The position numbers and the translations under genes were made by a program. A DNA stretch of 34,651 nt. Origin: Candidatus Zixiibacteriota bacterium. Lineage in GTDB: Bacteria > Zixibacteria > MSB-5A5 > UM-FILTER-46-8. The notes under the pieces are model-generated. The model saw only the letters and a program-made list of their open reading frames with translations. It was not told where the DNA came from and ran no database searches. The stretch covers positions 1 to 34,651 of the forward strand of contig WJIJ01000174.1 in assembly GCA_014730345.1 (NCBI GenBank), given 5' to 3'. Positions 1-8,639 of this stretch are shown one piece after another. How positions within the stretch are numbered: the first letter of the stretch is position 1; each line of letters opens with the position of its first letter.

Positions 1-1
1 C

Positions 2-634
2 ACCGTTAAGCCGGGTGAAGAAATCATGGATTGTGTCGGTCCTCTTGGAAACCCGAGCCATGTCGATAAACGAGGAAAATACATGGTAATCGGCGGCGGC
101 GTGGGCATCGCGCCAATCCATCCAGCGGCCAAGAAAGCCCGTGAAAACGGCAATGAAGTCTACGGTATCATCGGCGCGAGAACCAAGAGCCTGCTCTTTT
201 TCGAGGAAGAAATGCGCAAGGCATGCGAGCACCTGTACGTTTGCACGGATGACGGCTCATACGGCGAAAAGGGATTCGTTACCACGGTATTGCAGAGGTT
301 AATAGACGAGGGCAACGCCCCCGATTTTATTCTTGCAATCGGCCCTGTTCCCATGATGAAAGCAGTGTGCGCCACAACCAAGCCCTATAAAATCGAAACA
401 TGGGTATCGGTGAATCCAATTATGATAGACGCCACCGGGATGTGCGGCGCGTGCCGGGTCACCGTAGGAGGAAAAACCAAGTTCGGTTGCGTAGACGGCC
501 CTGACTTCGATGGTCATCAAGTCGACTTTGATGAGCTTTCCAGCAGATTGCGTTCATATTTACCGCAGGAAAAGGAATCGATGGACAGGTACCAGGAAGA
601 CGAGCACCCCTGCTATATAGGGCAGAAGAAGTAA
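2..634 (+). CDS. nfnA: NfnA-like ferredoxin:NADP+ reductase subunit alpha (5' truncated)
   Basis: The reading frame is open from base 2, so the N-terminal part (FAD-binding barrel) lies outside the window; about 210 residues remain. The piece begins just before a VGPLGNPS motif and continues with a GGGVGIAP nucleotide-binding loop, as in the dihydroorotate dehydrogenase electron-transfer/NfnA family. A [2Fe-2S] site is visible: Asp135, Cys140, Cys143 and Cys155 (numbered from the ATG at 26), in MIDATGMCGAC and FGCVDGP. One Asp plus three Cys is the ligand set known for NfnA. With NfnB, encoded 48 bases downstream, it would form the cytoplasmic complex that couples NADH, ferredoxin and NADP+ by flavin-based electron bifurcation. 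The family also includes sulphide dehydrogenase-type subunits, but the immediately following partner supports Nfn. Confidence 0.88.
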   Translation, partial: TVKPGEEIMDCVGPLGNPSHVDKRGKYMVIGGGVGIAPIHPAAKKARENGNEVYGIIGARTKSLLFFEEEMRKACEHLYVCTDDGSYGEKGFVTTVLQRLIDEGNAPDFILAIGPVPMMKAVCATTKPYKIETWVSVNPIMIDATGMCGACRVTVGGKTKFGCVDGPDFDGHQVDFDELSSRLRSYLPQEKESMDRYQEDEHPCYIGQKK

Positions 635-682
635 GCGTGGTTCACAACCAATGAATTTGATTAATCCTAAGGAGTAGATAAA

Positions 683-2098
683 TTGGCAGAGTTGACTAAA
701 GCTGAAAGAATGAAACTCCCGCGCCAGGGTATGCCGGAGCAGGATCCGAATATAAGAAAGACGAATTTTAAAGAGGTTCCCCTTGGATATACTCCGGACC
801 TGGCAGTAGCGGAAGCTGATCGTTGTATAGAATGTAAAAAGCCTAAATGTATAGACGGTTGTCCGGTCGAGGTGGATATTCCCGGATTTATCCATTTAGT
901 AAGACAGAGGAAATTCGCGGAAGCATCCCGCAAGATTAAGGAAACCAACTCCCTTCCGGCGGTATGCGGAAGAGTCTGCCCGCAGGAAGAGCAGTGCGAG
1001 GTCAAATGTATCCTCGGTAAAAAGTTTCAGCCTGTAGCGATTGGCAACCTGGAACGGTTCGTTGCCGATTACGAACGAAGCAACGACCTTGTGGAGCTTC
1101 CCGAAATAGCGCCGCCAACGGGAAAGAAAATAGCTATCGTTGGTTCGGGTCCGGCCGGCCTTACCGTTGCCGGCGACCTGGTGAAACTGGGTCATAAGGT
1201 TACCATCTTCGAAGCTTTGCATAAAGCCGGCGGCGTCCTGGTATATGGAATACCTGAATTCCGTCTGCCCAAGACGATAGTGCAGTCGGAGGTCGATTAC
1301 CTCAAGGAACTTGGCGTAGAGGTCAAGACCAGTCATATTATAGGGAAGCTGGATACGGTAGATGAACTTTTCGAGGAAGGTTATGACGCGGTGTTCGTCG
1401 GCACCGGAGCTGGATTGCCGAATTTTATGCGTATTGATGGCGAGAACCTCAAGGGGATATATTCGGCCAATGAATATCTTACACGCTCGAATTTAATGAA
1501 GGCGTATGATTTCCCGCGCGCCGATACCCCGATTGCCAAAGGCAAGAATGTTGCAGTTCTCGGCGGCGGAAATACTGCCATGGACGCGGTCCGAACCGCC
1601 AAGCGGCTCGGAGCCGATAACTCATATATAATCTACCGCCGCTCCCAGGCTGAGATGCCCGCGCGTGCCGCGGAAATACATCATGCCGAAGAAGAAGGCA
1701 TCGAATTCCTTCTCCTGGTCAATCCGGTTAAGTTTATCGGCGACGAGGATGGATGGGTCAAGCAGATGGAATGTATCCGCATGGAACTTGGTGAACCCGA
1801 TGATTCCGGCAGGTGCAGGCCGGTGCCTATCGAAGGAAGCAACTTCATTATCGATGTAGATATAGTAGTCATCGCTATCGGCAACAGCTCCAACCCGTTA
1901 ATCGTGCAGACCACCCCGGGACTCGACACCAACAAGTGGGGCAACATCGTGGTTAACCCGGAGACTATGGAAACATCCCGGCCGGGTGTATTCGCCGGCG
2001 GTGATATCGTTACCGGCGGCGCTACAGTAATTCTTGCCGCGGGAGCCGGTAAAGTTGCCGCCAGGGCAATGCATGAATATGTAATGAATAAGAAGTAA
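683..2098 (+). CDS. nfnB: NfnB-like ferredoxin:NADP+ reductase subunit beta / glutamate synthase small-subunit family
   Basis: The protein has 471 residues, the usual length for NfnB and for the NADPH-dependent glutamate synthase small chain. It starts at TTG, chosen because AAGGAG lies 8 bases upstream (669-674) and the N-terminus fits the family. Two cysteine groups (48, 51, 56, 60 and 95, 99, 105, 109) can bind [4Fe-4S] clusters. A GSGPAGL FAD loop follows near residue 154 and an NADPH loop LGGGNTAMDA near 292. The C-terminal AGGDIVTGGATVI segment is the second FAD-contact region. The adjacent NfnA makes electron bifurcation (reversible NADPH + ferredoxin formation) the best call. A glutamate synthase role is less likely because no large subunit is nearby. 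A strong terminator follows. Confidence 0.9.
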   Translation: MAELTKAERMKLPRQGMPEQDPNIRKTNFKEVPLGYTPDLAVAEADRCIECKKPKCIDGCPVEVDIPGFIHLVRQRKFAEASRKIKETNSLPAVCGRVCPQEEQCEVKCILGKKFQPVAIGNLERFVADYERSNDLVELPEIAPPTGKKIAIVGSGPAGLTVAGDLVKLGHKVTIFEALHKAGGVLVYGIPEFRLPKTIVQSEVDYLKELGVEVKTSHIIGKLDTVDELFEEGYDAVFVGTGAGLPNFMRIDGENLKGIYSANEYLTRSNLMKAYDFPRADTPIAKGKNVAVLGGGNTAMDAVRTAKRLGADNSYIIYRRSQAEMPARAAEIHHAEEEGIEFLLLVNPVKFIGDEDGWVKQMECIRMELGEPDDSGRCRPVPIEGSNFIIDVDIVVIAIGNSSNPLIVQTTPGLDTNKWGNIVVNPETMETSRPGVFAGGDIVTGGATVILAAGAGKVAARAMHEYVMNKK

Positions 2099-2120
2099 CG
2101 ATTTCTAAAAAACCGAAGCG

Positions 2121-2148
2121 AAAAACGGAGGGTCACCCCTCCGTTTTT
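2121..2148. terminator. Bidirectional intrinsic terminator between nfnB and the AlkP-family gene
   Basis: A perfect 12-bp inverted repeat (AAAAACGGAGGG and CCCTCCGTTTTT) flanks a 4-base loop TCAC. The A-run on one side and T-run on the other let it work for both converging transcripts. Its last base is also the last base of the minus-strand gene's stop codon (2148-2150), so the terminator starts directly at that gene's end. Confidence 0.9.
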
Positions 2149-4019
2149 CATTTTATATACCCGAGGGCCTTCAATTGGCGCTTCAAGGTTTCATTTATGC
2201 CCTCGTCACCGAACTCTACATAATGATATTCTTTTGTGCCGTAAGATTCTATAGAATCTATCCTGAATCCGGGCCATTGCCGTATATTTATCGCTTCATC
2301 CAATACTCTCCCCCTGATATCTCCGGGTATGGGCATGCCCATTATTGCCAGAATTGTTGGATAGACATCGTAAATATCGGCATCATTTATTGTATGACCC
2401 GGATTTATACCGTCTCCATAGAGGATTAGGACCGCGGTTTTGTTGTGTCCGCCGGAGATATAATCATAAGAACCCGGATTTCTCAGTTCATCGAGATTTA
2501 AGAAGCTATTGTTAAGCTCTGAGCGTGGGCTCTGTCCATGGTCGGAAATTATCATCAACACCGTACTATCATCCATTGCATCGAGGATTTCCCCGAGCAT
2601 TGAATCTACCTTGCAGTAATACTGGGGGATGAAATCATCGAATGCTTTGAGGGCGAGTGAATCGACTTTGCTGAAACTCTCAGGTTGCTGGTATTTCATA
2701 AAGAAGTGCTGAATATGATCGATACCCAATAAGTATATCGCCGAAAATTCGGGGCGGTATCGCTTATAAAGTTCCATTCCCGCCAGAAAATAGTATTTAT
2801 CTATAGAGAAGGAATGAAGCATATTCTTCAAAGTAGCGCCATAACTTCTAAATCTGTCCAGTATCGAGACCTCTCCATTAATACCGATGGAAAATGCCTG
2901 TTTCAAATCCGGGAAATTATCCAAATACTCGTTTTCGGAAATGTATGCTCCCTGCGGTATTATATGTTGTATCGAATCGGGAGAAATCCGGTTTTCAACA
3001 TCCGCGCCGGGATTATTACTTACTATGAAGCCGCTATGCATATTAATAGCCGGATAGGTGTTGGGCCATCCGGAAACGAGTGTCGATATTCCGTACCTGT
3101 CGCATAGCTCCCAAACCCGGAAACAACGGCTGTCGAAACGGGAAAGGGACCCCTGGTCGTGAAGAGCGCTGACAAATAGTTGCGGCAGAAATATTCTGTG
3201 TTCTAACAATGGAAGTTTGTAACGGGCAAAACTGATTATACCATGCTCGGTTTCCGGTTGGCCGGTGGCGATAGTTTCCCATACGGATGGAGTTAGAATT
3301 CCACTAACGAAGGTGTTGGTAAATGGCAGTAAGCCGGAGACATCAATTTCCAGTTCGGCAGACGCGCCTTTATTGATCACTTTTTCGAAATGGGGAAGCT
3401 TTCCTTTCTCAATCAGGGGCCCCATAATACTCCATTCGGCGGCATCTACTCCAAAAACAAAGATTTTCTTGCCGTTTTCGTTTACCTGAATTGTTTCAGG
3501 AGGTTCTTTTCTGCCTGACTCATAAGCAAAGTTCCTTATCAACGGGTAGAGTACCGTAACCACAACCAATATCAGCATCGCCGGTATTCCGGCCATGGAC
3601 GACAAATCCTTCATCAGCTTGTTCAAAGCCAATGCCAGTAAAAAGGTTATAACGAATATCCCGATTATCCAGGCGAGTCCCTGATAACTGAAGAAGAATT
3701 GCACTTTAAGCCTGCTTAAGGCAAAGGGGACAATGAATAAAGATATCAATGACGCAATTTCCAGAGATATTACCAGTCTCCGGCAAAGGGATCCATTGTG
3801 AAGATTCCTTCCGCACAGAACAGGTTCGATGGTAGCGTAAAAACCAGATATAAATATACCTGCGAGGCAAAAACCAGTAATTGAATAGATAATAAGTATA
3901 AGGGAATCCACATAAAACCGGAAATAACCGGTATAATCGATAATCCATACGGCAAACGCCCAACCCGATAATCCCCCGAGGAACAAGCCTCGCTTGATAT
4001 GGCGAGCAAATAAATTCAT
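2148..4019 (-). CDS. Membrane-anchored alkaline phosphatase superfamily (type I phosphodiesterase/nucleotide pyrophosphatase-like) protein
   Basis: The protein has 623 residues. About five hydrophobic helices occupy residues 12-162, followed by a soluble catalytic domain. Metal-site motifs of the phosphodiesterase branch of the alkaline phosphatase superfamily are present: FGVDAAEW with Asp192; SVWETIATG with the likely nucleophile Thr249; TEHGI with His259; GIDHIQHF; SDHGQSPR; and GGHN. The domain probably faces the periplasm and hydrolyses or transfers a phosphodiester or phosphate group; the substrate cannot be read from sequence. Start ATG 4019 has only a weak AGG upstream. It stands alone on its strand, with nfnAB convergent and the moeA-like gene divergent. 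The architecture resembles family members that act on lipids, glycans or nucleotides; none is specifically supported. Confidence 0.75.
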   Translation of the reverse strand: MNLFARHIKRGLFLGGLSGWAFAVWIIDYTGYFRFYVDSLILIIYSITGFCLAGIFISGFYATIEPVLCGRNLHNGSLCRRLVISLEIASLISLFIVPFALSRLKVQFFFSYQGLAWIIGIFVITFLLALALNKLMKDLSSMAGIPAMLILVVVTVLYPLIRNFAYESGRKEPPETIQVNENGKKIFVFGVDAAEWSIMGPLIEKGKLPHFEKVINKGASAELEIDVSGLLPFTNTFVSGILTPSVWETIATGQPETEHGIISFARYKLPLLEHRIFLPQLFVSALHDQGSLSRFDSRCFRVWELCDRYGISTLVSGWPNTYPAINMHSGFIVSNNPGADVENRISPDSIQHIIPQGAYISENEYLDNFPDLKQAFSIGINGEVSILDRFRSYGATLKNMLHSFSIDKYYFLAGMELYKRYRPEFSAIYLLGIDHIQHFFMKYQQPESFSKVDSLALKAFDDFIPQYYCKVDSMLGEILDAMDDSTVLMIISDHGQSPRSELNNSFLNLDELRNPGSYDYISGGHNKTAVLILYGDGINPGHTINDADIYDVYPTILAIMGMPIPGDIRGRVLDEAINIRQWPGFRIDSIESYGTKEYHYVEFGDEGINETLKRQLKALGYIK

Positions 4020-4086
4020 AGATTACCTGGTAAATTTCATCTTAAACATTGGTTTACATGCGTTTTACAAAAGTTTCATAACGAAA

Positions 4087-4114
4087 AACATACAACTTTT
4101 TTAATAAATATCAA
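4087..4114 (-). promoter_or_regulatory. Possible sigma70-type promoter for the AlkP-family gene
   Basis: Read on the minus strand: TTGATA (4109-4114), a 16-base spacer, and TATGTT (4087-4092), in a very AT-rich stretch. The boxes match consensus only partly, and AT-rich DNA gives chance matches. Confidence 0.3.
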
Positions 4115-4133
4115 CATAATATATATAATCCCC

Positions 4134-4163
4134 TTGACAGAAGGATTTTATCTGTGTTACAGT
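4134..4163 (+). promoter_or_regulatory. Sigma70-type promoter for the moeA-like gene
   Basis: Perfect -35 TTGACA (4134-4139), an 18-base spacer and -10 TACAGT (4158-4163). It would give an untranslated leader of about 85 bases before the ATG at 4256. It lies back-to-back with the possible minus-strand promoter. Confidence 0.65.
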
Positions 4164-4255
4164 AGAACTACAAAACATGGATGTTGTTCTGTGCAAATTA
4201 ATGAAAAGAATAAAACATTGAATATAACTTCGATGTGTATCGCCTGAGGGATGGG

Positions 4256-5572
4256 ATGATTCCACTCGAAAAAGCAATCAAACAAGTGATAGGAGAGTCT
4301 GGACCTCTTGGTTTTGAAAATCTGCCTATTAATCAATGTTACGGCCGGATCCTGGCGAAGACTGTTAAATCGGAAACCGGAATTCCGCGTTTCAATACGG
4401 CGGCCATAGATGGTTACGCGATATCGGCGGAAGGTTTTACTCCCACGCGGGGAAGCAAACCAAAACAATTTGAAGTCGAGGGAGAATGTAAGCCGGGAAA
4501 ACCGTATATGGGCGAATTACCGGAAGGAAAAGCGGTAAAGATATCGGCAGGTATGCGTCTGCCGGATGGAACCGACACGGTAGTTAAGTTCGAAGATGTA
4601 GCCCGTACAGATTCGGATAACCTCAATGTCTACGCGGGGATCAGACCCGGGCAGAATATTATTCAAGCGGGCAGGGAGGTTGCTCCCGGGGAAGATCTAA
4701 TGCCTGCGGGAAGAGTGCTGAACTCGGCTGACCTCGCTCGTTTGGCCGAGGCGGGATTTTTAGAAGTGGACGTTCATAAAAAGCCGGTCGTGGGTATCGT
4801 TTCTGTGGGGGATGAATACCTTAGTGAAGACATTGATGATTCTACACCGGGAATTTCCAGAAAGCAATTTTTGAGCTCATTGATACTGGAAAATGGAGCA
4901 GAAGTGGCCCATATCGGGGCATGTTCCGATTCTGTTGACCAATTGCGCGAAACATTAGAATCCACTGAAGGTTACGATGATTTGGTAATATTGGCGGGGC
5001 AGTCTATCGAGGACTATAATTTCCTTAAAAGCGCTTTCCGGGAATTAAATGTGGACCTCGGTTTCTGGAGGGTGGCTATTAAGCCGGGGAAATCGGTGTT
5101 GTATGGAAAATACAAGGAACATCCGGCATTCGGCGTAACCGGCAATCTATGGTCTGTGGCCGTAATATTCAACCAGTTGTTAAAACCTTTACTGGCGCAT
5201 CAAACCGGGCTCCGGGATACTAAAAGACTTGAGGTGATCGCCCGCCTTACCAAGGAGCTTTATACCAATCCTTCAATGACCCATATTTTCAAAGCGGTCG
5301 TGCGAATTGACAGCAATGGTTTCACGGCAACCCCGATACTTAACAGCCAGATGGGAGAATTGCGTTCATTGTCCATTGCCAACGGTTTTATAATTATTCC
5401 TCCGGATGTAAACCAGGTGCGGGCGGGAGATAAAGTACGAGTTGAAGTATTAGGGCCGTTGAAAATAGATAAGAACGAAAAAAAGGATACACCCCGAAAA
5501 AATAATCAACCCAAGCATAATCACCGGAAGAAAAGCGGCAACCGGCGCAATTACAATTCATATCGCTATTAG
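4256..5572 (+). CDS. Divergent MoeA-like molybdopterin-binding protein
   Basis: The protein has 438 residues from ATG 4256. A GTG at 4235 is in frame, but ATG 4256 has a GAGGG element just upstream and gives the normal MoeA N-terminus (MIPLEKAI). MoeA inserts molybdenum or tungsten into molybdopterin. Conserved blocks: ETGIPRFNTAAIDGYA near residue 46, LPDGTDTVV, GIVSVGDEY, and AIKPGKS carrying the two lysines. Several core motifs are altered. The usual GQxxDSN region reads STPGISRKQ, the GGVSVGxxDY loop reads AGQSIEDYNF, and the LPGNPVS loop reads VTGNLWS, losing both prolines. A lysine/arginine/asparagine-rich tail of about 35 residues ends the protein. No other cofactor-synthesis gene is visible. 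It may be a diverged MoeA, or a MoeA-fold protein with another role. The promoter is at 4134-4163. Confidence 0.72.
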   Translation: MIPLEKAIKQVIGESGPLGFENLPINQCYGRILAKTVKSETGIPRFNTAAIDGYAISAEGFTPTRGSKPKQFEVEGECKPGKPYMGELPEGKAVKISAGMRLPDGTDTVVKFEDVARTDSDNLNVYAGIRPGQNIIQAGREVAPGEDLMPAGRVLNSADLARLAEAGFLEVDVHKKPVVGIVSVGDEYLSEDIDDSTPGISRKQFLSSLILENGAEVAHIGACSDSVDQLRETLESTEGYDDLVILAGQSIEDYNFLKSAFRELNVDLGFWRVAIKPGKSVLYGKYKEHPAFGVTGNLWSVAVIFNQLLKPLLAHQTGLRDTKRLEVIARLTKELYTNPSMTHIFKAVVRIDSNGFTATPILNSQMGELRSLSIANGFIIIPPDVNQVRAGDKVRVEVLGPLKIDKNEKKDTPRKNNQPKHNHRKKSGNRRNYNSYRY

Positions 5573-5588
5573 CGAACAGCAGATCGGC

Positions 5589-5679
5589 GGGAGGCTGGAG
5601 GGGTGCATTAAAAGGCTTGACCTTAAGTAAGTCTGGATTTAAGTTGATACTTTATTGGTAAAGCAATTCCCTCCGGAGG
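5589..5679 (+). promoter_or_regulatory. Purine/pyrimidine-rich leader with possible Shine-Dalgarno sequestration upstream of the OPT gene
   Basis: The ribosome site GGAGG (5675-5679) directly follows CCCTCC (5669-5674). Two upstream copies of the same purine motif, GGGAGG (5589-5594) and GGAGGG (5597-5602), could pair with CCCTCC in its place. This may be chance; no known riboswitch class was recognised. Confidence 0.2.
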
Positions 5680-5683
5680 TTAA

Positions 5684-7672
5684 ATGAGCGAAACACCTAA
5701 TGCGGATTTATCCAACAAGACAGATTTCAAGCCATATATCAGCGCCGATAAAAAAATCCCCGAAGTTACTATACAGGCAATAATTCTCGGGGCTTTGCTT
5801 TCTGTAGTATTCGGCGTAGCCAATGCCTACCTCGGTCTGAAAGTCGGTATGACTGTTTCGGCTTCGATTCCGGCGGCGGTTATATCCATGGCAATTCTGC
5901 GCGGGGTTTTGAAACGCGGAACCGTCCTCGAAAACAATATTGTCCAGACAATCGGTTCAGCGGGAGAATCTCTTGCGGCCGGCATTATCTTCACTATCCC
6001 GGCATTTTTTATATGGAACCAGACACTTGAGGGATTCTACCATGAAGTCAGCCAATTCCAGATAATAGGATTATCTCTGCTTGGAGGATCGCTGGGTATT
6101 CTCTTCATGATTCCATTGCGCAAGTATCTGGTAGAAAAAGAACATAACCGTTTGAGATTTCCGGAGGGAACTGCCTGCGCGGAGATTATCGTTGCCGGTG
6201 ATGAAGGAGGCGGGAAGGCGAAGACGGTTTTCTGGGGAATGGGTATGGGCGCGTTATATAAAGTCCTCTTGAGTATCGCCCATATATGGCCTGAAGAGCC
6301 TATCCAGAACCTTTACTGGACCAATAACCAGGGCAAGGTAATGGGATACAAGGGTGGACATGTGGCTATTGACGCCACCCCCGCGCTCCTCGGCGTCGGC
6401 TATATAATCGGCCCCAAGATTGCCGCGCTCATGCTCGGCGGGGCGGTGCTGGGTTACCTGGGTATCTCCCCCCTGCTTGCTTATATTGGTTCCTTCAATC
6501 CGGAACTGATCGTTAAACCGGGAGAAATTCCGCTCGCGGAGATGGACCCCGGACAACTAAGGAATTTTTATGTAAAATACCTCGGTGTCGGGGCAGTGGC
6601 GCTTGGAGGTTTCGTTTCGCTGGCGAAATCAATCCCGGTAATTGTCAGCAGTTTCGCCACCGGATTTAAACAGATAATGGGCAAAGAGATTCAAAAGGAG
6701 GATGTCAAGAGAACCGATCATGACCTACCCATGAAAACCGTGCTTATCGGTTCGGCTATTATCATATTCCTGATATGGTTATTCCCGGGAACCGACTTGC
6801 ATATACTCGGCGCGGCATTAGCGGTAATTTTTGGATTTTTCTTCGTGGTGGTCGCCGCGAGGATCGTGGGTATTGTCGGTTCATCCTCATCACCGGTATC
6901 CGGTATGACCATCGCCACTCTTCTGGTAACCTGCCTGATACTGCTTGCCTTTGGAGTCAAGGGTACTTCAGGGATGATAACCGCCATGAGCGTCGGAACG
7001 GTGGTTTGCATTGCCGTATGTATGTCCGGCGATATTGCCCAGGACTTGAAAACCGGCTACCTGCTGGGGGCGACACCCCGAAAACAGCAGTTGACCGAGT
7101 TTATAGGTCTTATCTTCCCGGCTTTGGCCATGGGATTTACCATCTACCTTTTGGCTAACGCGTTCGGATTTGTCGCGGATGCCACTCATCCAGCGGAAAA
7201 TGTACTGGAAGCCCCCCAGGCCAATGTTATGGCGGTGGTGGTACAGGGCGTTATGAATGCCGATTTACCATGGACAACTATTATAATTGGAATAATGATA
7301 GCGGGAGCTATCGAGCTTGTCGGCATATCTTCACTGCCGTTTGCTATCGGGTTATACCTTCCCCTCGCACTTTCTACGCCTATCATGGCCGGAGGGATTA
7401 TATCGGCAATCGTGCGCAAAACCAGCAAGCCCGATGTTTTCAAAAGGCGGGAGGAAAAGGGTGTCTTGTTCGGTTCGGGGCTTGTGGCAGGCGATGCTTT
7501 GATTGGAGTATTATCAGCGGGATTGATTGTTGCCATACCCGCGTTTAAACGATTTAACGATGCCAACACCGCCGGGCTGGTTGGTGATTTCGGTCCGTGG
7601 CTTTCATTGATAGCATTCCTGTTTACATGTTATATTTTCTGGAATGTAACCCGGGTAAACAAGAAAGGATAA
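5684..7672 (+). CDS. OPT-family oligopeptide transporter
   Basis: This is a 662-residue integral membrane protein with about 14-16 hydrophobic segments along its whole length, the normal size for bacterial OPT/YSL transporters. The N-terminal block AYLGLKVGMTVSASIP is the family's signature, and RFPEGTACAEI and ELVGISSLPFAIGLYLPL are further typical blocks. It probably imports small peptides or metal-chelate-like substrates across the inner membrane using the proton gradient; the actual substrate is unknown. The start has a strong GGAGG with 4-base spacing. It follows the moeA-like gene by 111 bases and precedes a secreted protein by 49 bases, so co-transcription with the latter is likely. 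Confidence 0.9.
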   Translation: MSETPNADLSNKTDFKPYISADKKIPEVTIQAIILGALLSVVFGVANAYLGLKVGMTVSASIPAAVISMAILRGVLKRGTVLENNIVQTIGSAGESLAAGIIFTIPAFFIWNQTLEGFYHEVSQFQIIGLSLLGGSLGILFMIPLRKYLVEKEHNRLRFPEGTACAEIIVAGDEGGGKAKTVFWGMGMGALYKVLLSIAHIWPEEPIQNLYWTNNQGKVMGYKGGHVAIDATPALLGVGYIIGPKIAALMLGGAVLGYLGISPLLAYIGSFNPELIVKPGEIPLAEMDPGQLRNFYVKYLGVGAVALGGFVSLAKSIPVIVSSFATGFKQIMGKEIQKEDVKRTDHDLPMKTVLIGSAIIIFLIWLFPGTDLHILGAALAVIFGFFFVVVAARIVGIVGSSSSPVSGMTIATLLVTCLILLAFGVKGTSGMITAMSVGTVVCIAVCMSGDIAQDLKTGYLLGATPRKQQLTEFIGLIFPALAMGFTIYLLANAFGFVADATHPAENVLEAPQANVMAVVVQGVMNADLPWTTIIIGIMIAGAIELVGISSLPFAIGLYLPLALSTPIMAGGIISAIVRKTSKPDVFKRREEKGVLFGSGLVAGDALIGVLSAGLIVAIPAFKRFNDANTAGLVGDFGPWLSLIAFLFTCYIFWNVTRVNKKG

Positions 7673-7721
7673 AGAGGGATATAAATATTGACTTCAATCA
7701 TATTTTCAGGATAAATTTGAG

Positions 7722-8633
7722 ATGATGAAGAATATTTTCGTTTTAATAATTTTGATAACCCTGTCTGCCGGAACTTATTCGCCTTCCGCTTTAGCCCAGG
7801 ATGGAGACGCGATTTCCATCACTCTTGATGGTTCATCCTATTCGGCGGAGAGCAAGGGTTGTTTCAGGCTGGAAAGGGCTAAACGGAGCGCTTGCCTGTT
7901 GAACGCGATAAATAAAGGGGAATTCGCTATTTACGATTTCGAGGTACGGCCCGACGCGGAGCGTATTTCAGCAAGCGCGGAAATAGACAATCCCGCCCAC
8001 AGGGATATTGATGTTTATTTCTACAATTACGGTTCGCGCCGGGAAGCTGATATAGTCTCAAAGCCGGAATTATCCGCCAACTGGCTAAAATGGGAAACCG
8101 TGCTGGTGGACGAAAAATGGGTGAGCAGGTCCCCGGAGTTTCTCGACGCGGTTACCGACAACAACGAGATAAACCTGCTCGGGCCTCATAGTATCGTGCG
8201 TTTATTATTCTACGCCGATCCCGGTGTGCCTCCTAAAAACGAGGTCTTCAAGATAAACTCAGTTACTCTGAAATACGATACAATAGTCGAACTCGCGTCC
8301 CACGCGAAAAGCGATGATGAAAGCCAAAAGGTGTGGATAGAAAACGGGCGTGTTCATGCTTATGGAATTGGTAAACTCCCTCCCCATGCCCAAACCGACG
8401 GTCAGGCAAGGGCGATGGCTGTCAGGGCGGCGACCCTCGACGCCCATCGCAATATCACCGCTTTTCTGCAGGGAACAAAACTGATTCCGCCGGGAGCCAG
8501 CGGAAAAGTTAAAGTATCAGGAAGGCTGGTAGGAGCAGTTACCGAGAATACCGAATATTTCGATGATGGAACAGTACGGGTTACTATCTCCCTGTCGAAT
8601 AAACGGCTTATCCAGAGGGTATCAACAGAATAG
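7722..8633 (+). CDS. Secreted protein with C-terminal LPP20/FlgT-N-like domain
   Basis: The protein has 303 residues. A signal peptide ends at about residue 25 (SALA before QDG), so it is exported to the periplasm or surface. Residues about 30-190 look like an all-beta domain rich in alternating hydrophobic residues (FAIYDFEVRPDAERISA, NSVTLKYD), possibly carbohydrate-binding-like. Residues about 205-300 contain GQARAMAVRAATLDAHRNI followed by a beta-rich segment. This is the AxxMAxRAAxLDAxRN signature seen in LPP20-type lipoproteins and the N-terminal domain of the flagellar protein FlgT. There is no lipobox. It lies 49 bases after the OPT transporter and ends 6 bases before the convergent flavoprotein gene. 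Function is unknown; the LPP20 resemblance is clear, the beta-domain call is not. Confidence 0.6.
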   Translation: MMKNIFVLIILITLSAGTYSPSALAQDGDAISITLDGSSYSAESKGCFRLERAKRSACLLNAINKGEFAIYDFEVRPDAERISASAEIDNPAHRDIDVYFYNYGSRREADIVSKPELSANWLKWETVLVDEKWVSRSPEFLDAVTDNNEINLLGPHSIVRLLFYADPGVPPKNEVFKINSVTLKYDTIVELASHAKSDDESQKVWIENGRVHAYGIGKLPPHAQTDGQARAMAVRAATLDAHRNITAFLQGTKLIPPGASGKVKVSGRLVGAVTENTEYFDDGTVRVTISLSNKRLIQRVSTE

Positions 8634-8639
8634 CTCCAT

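Noticed and set aside
4235-4255. GTG start at 4235 for the moeA-like gene
   Set aside because: ATG 4256 has a GAGGG element before it and matches the family N-terminus; the GTG has no ribosome site.
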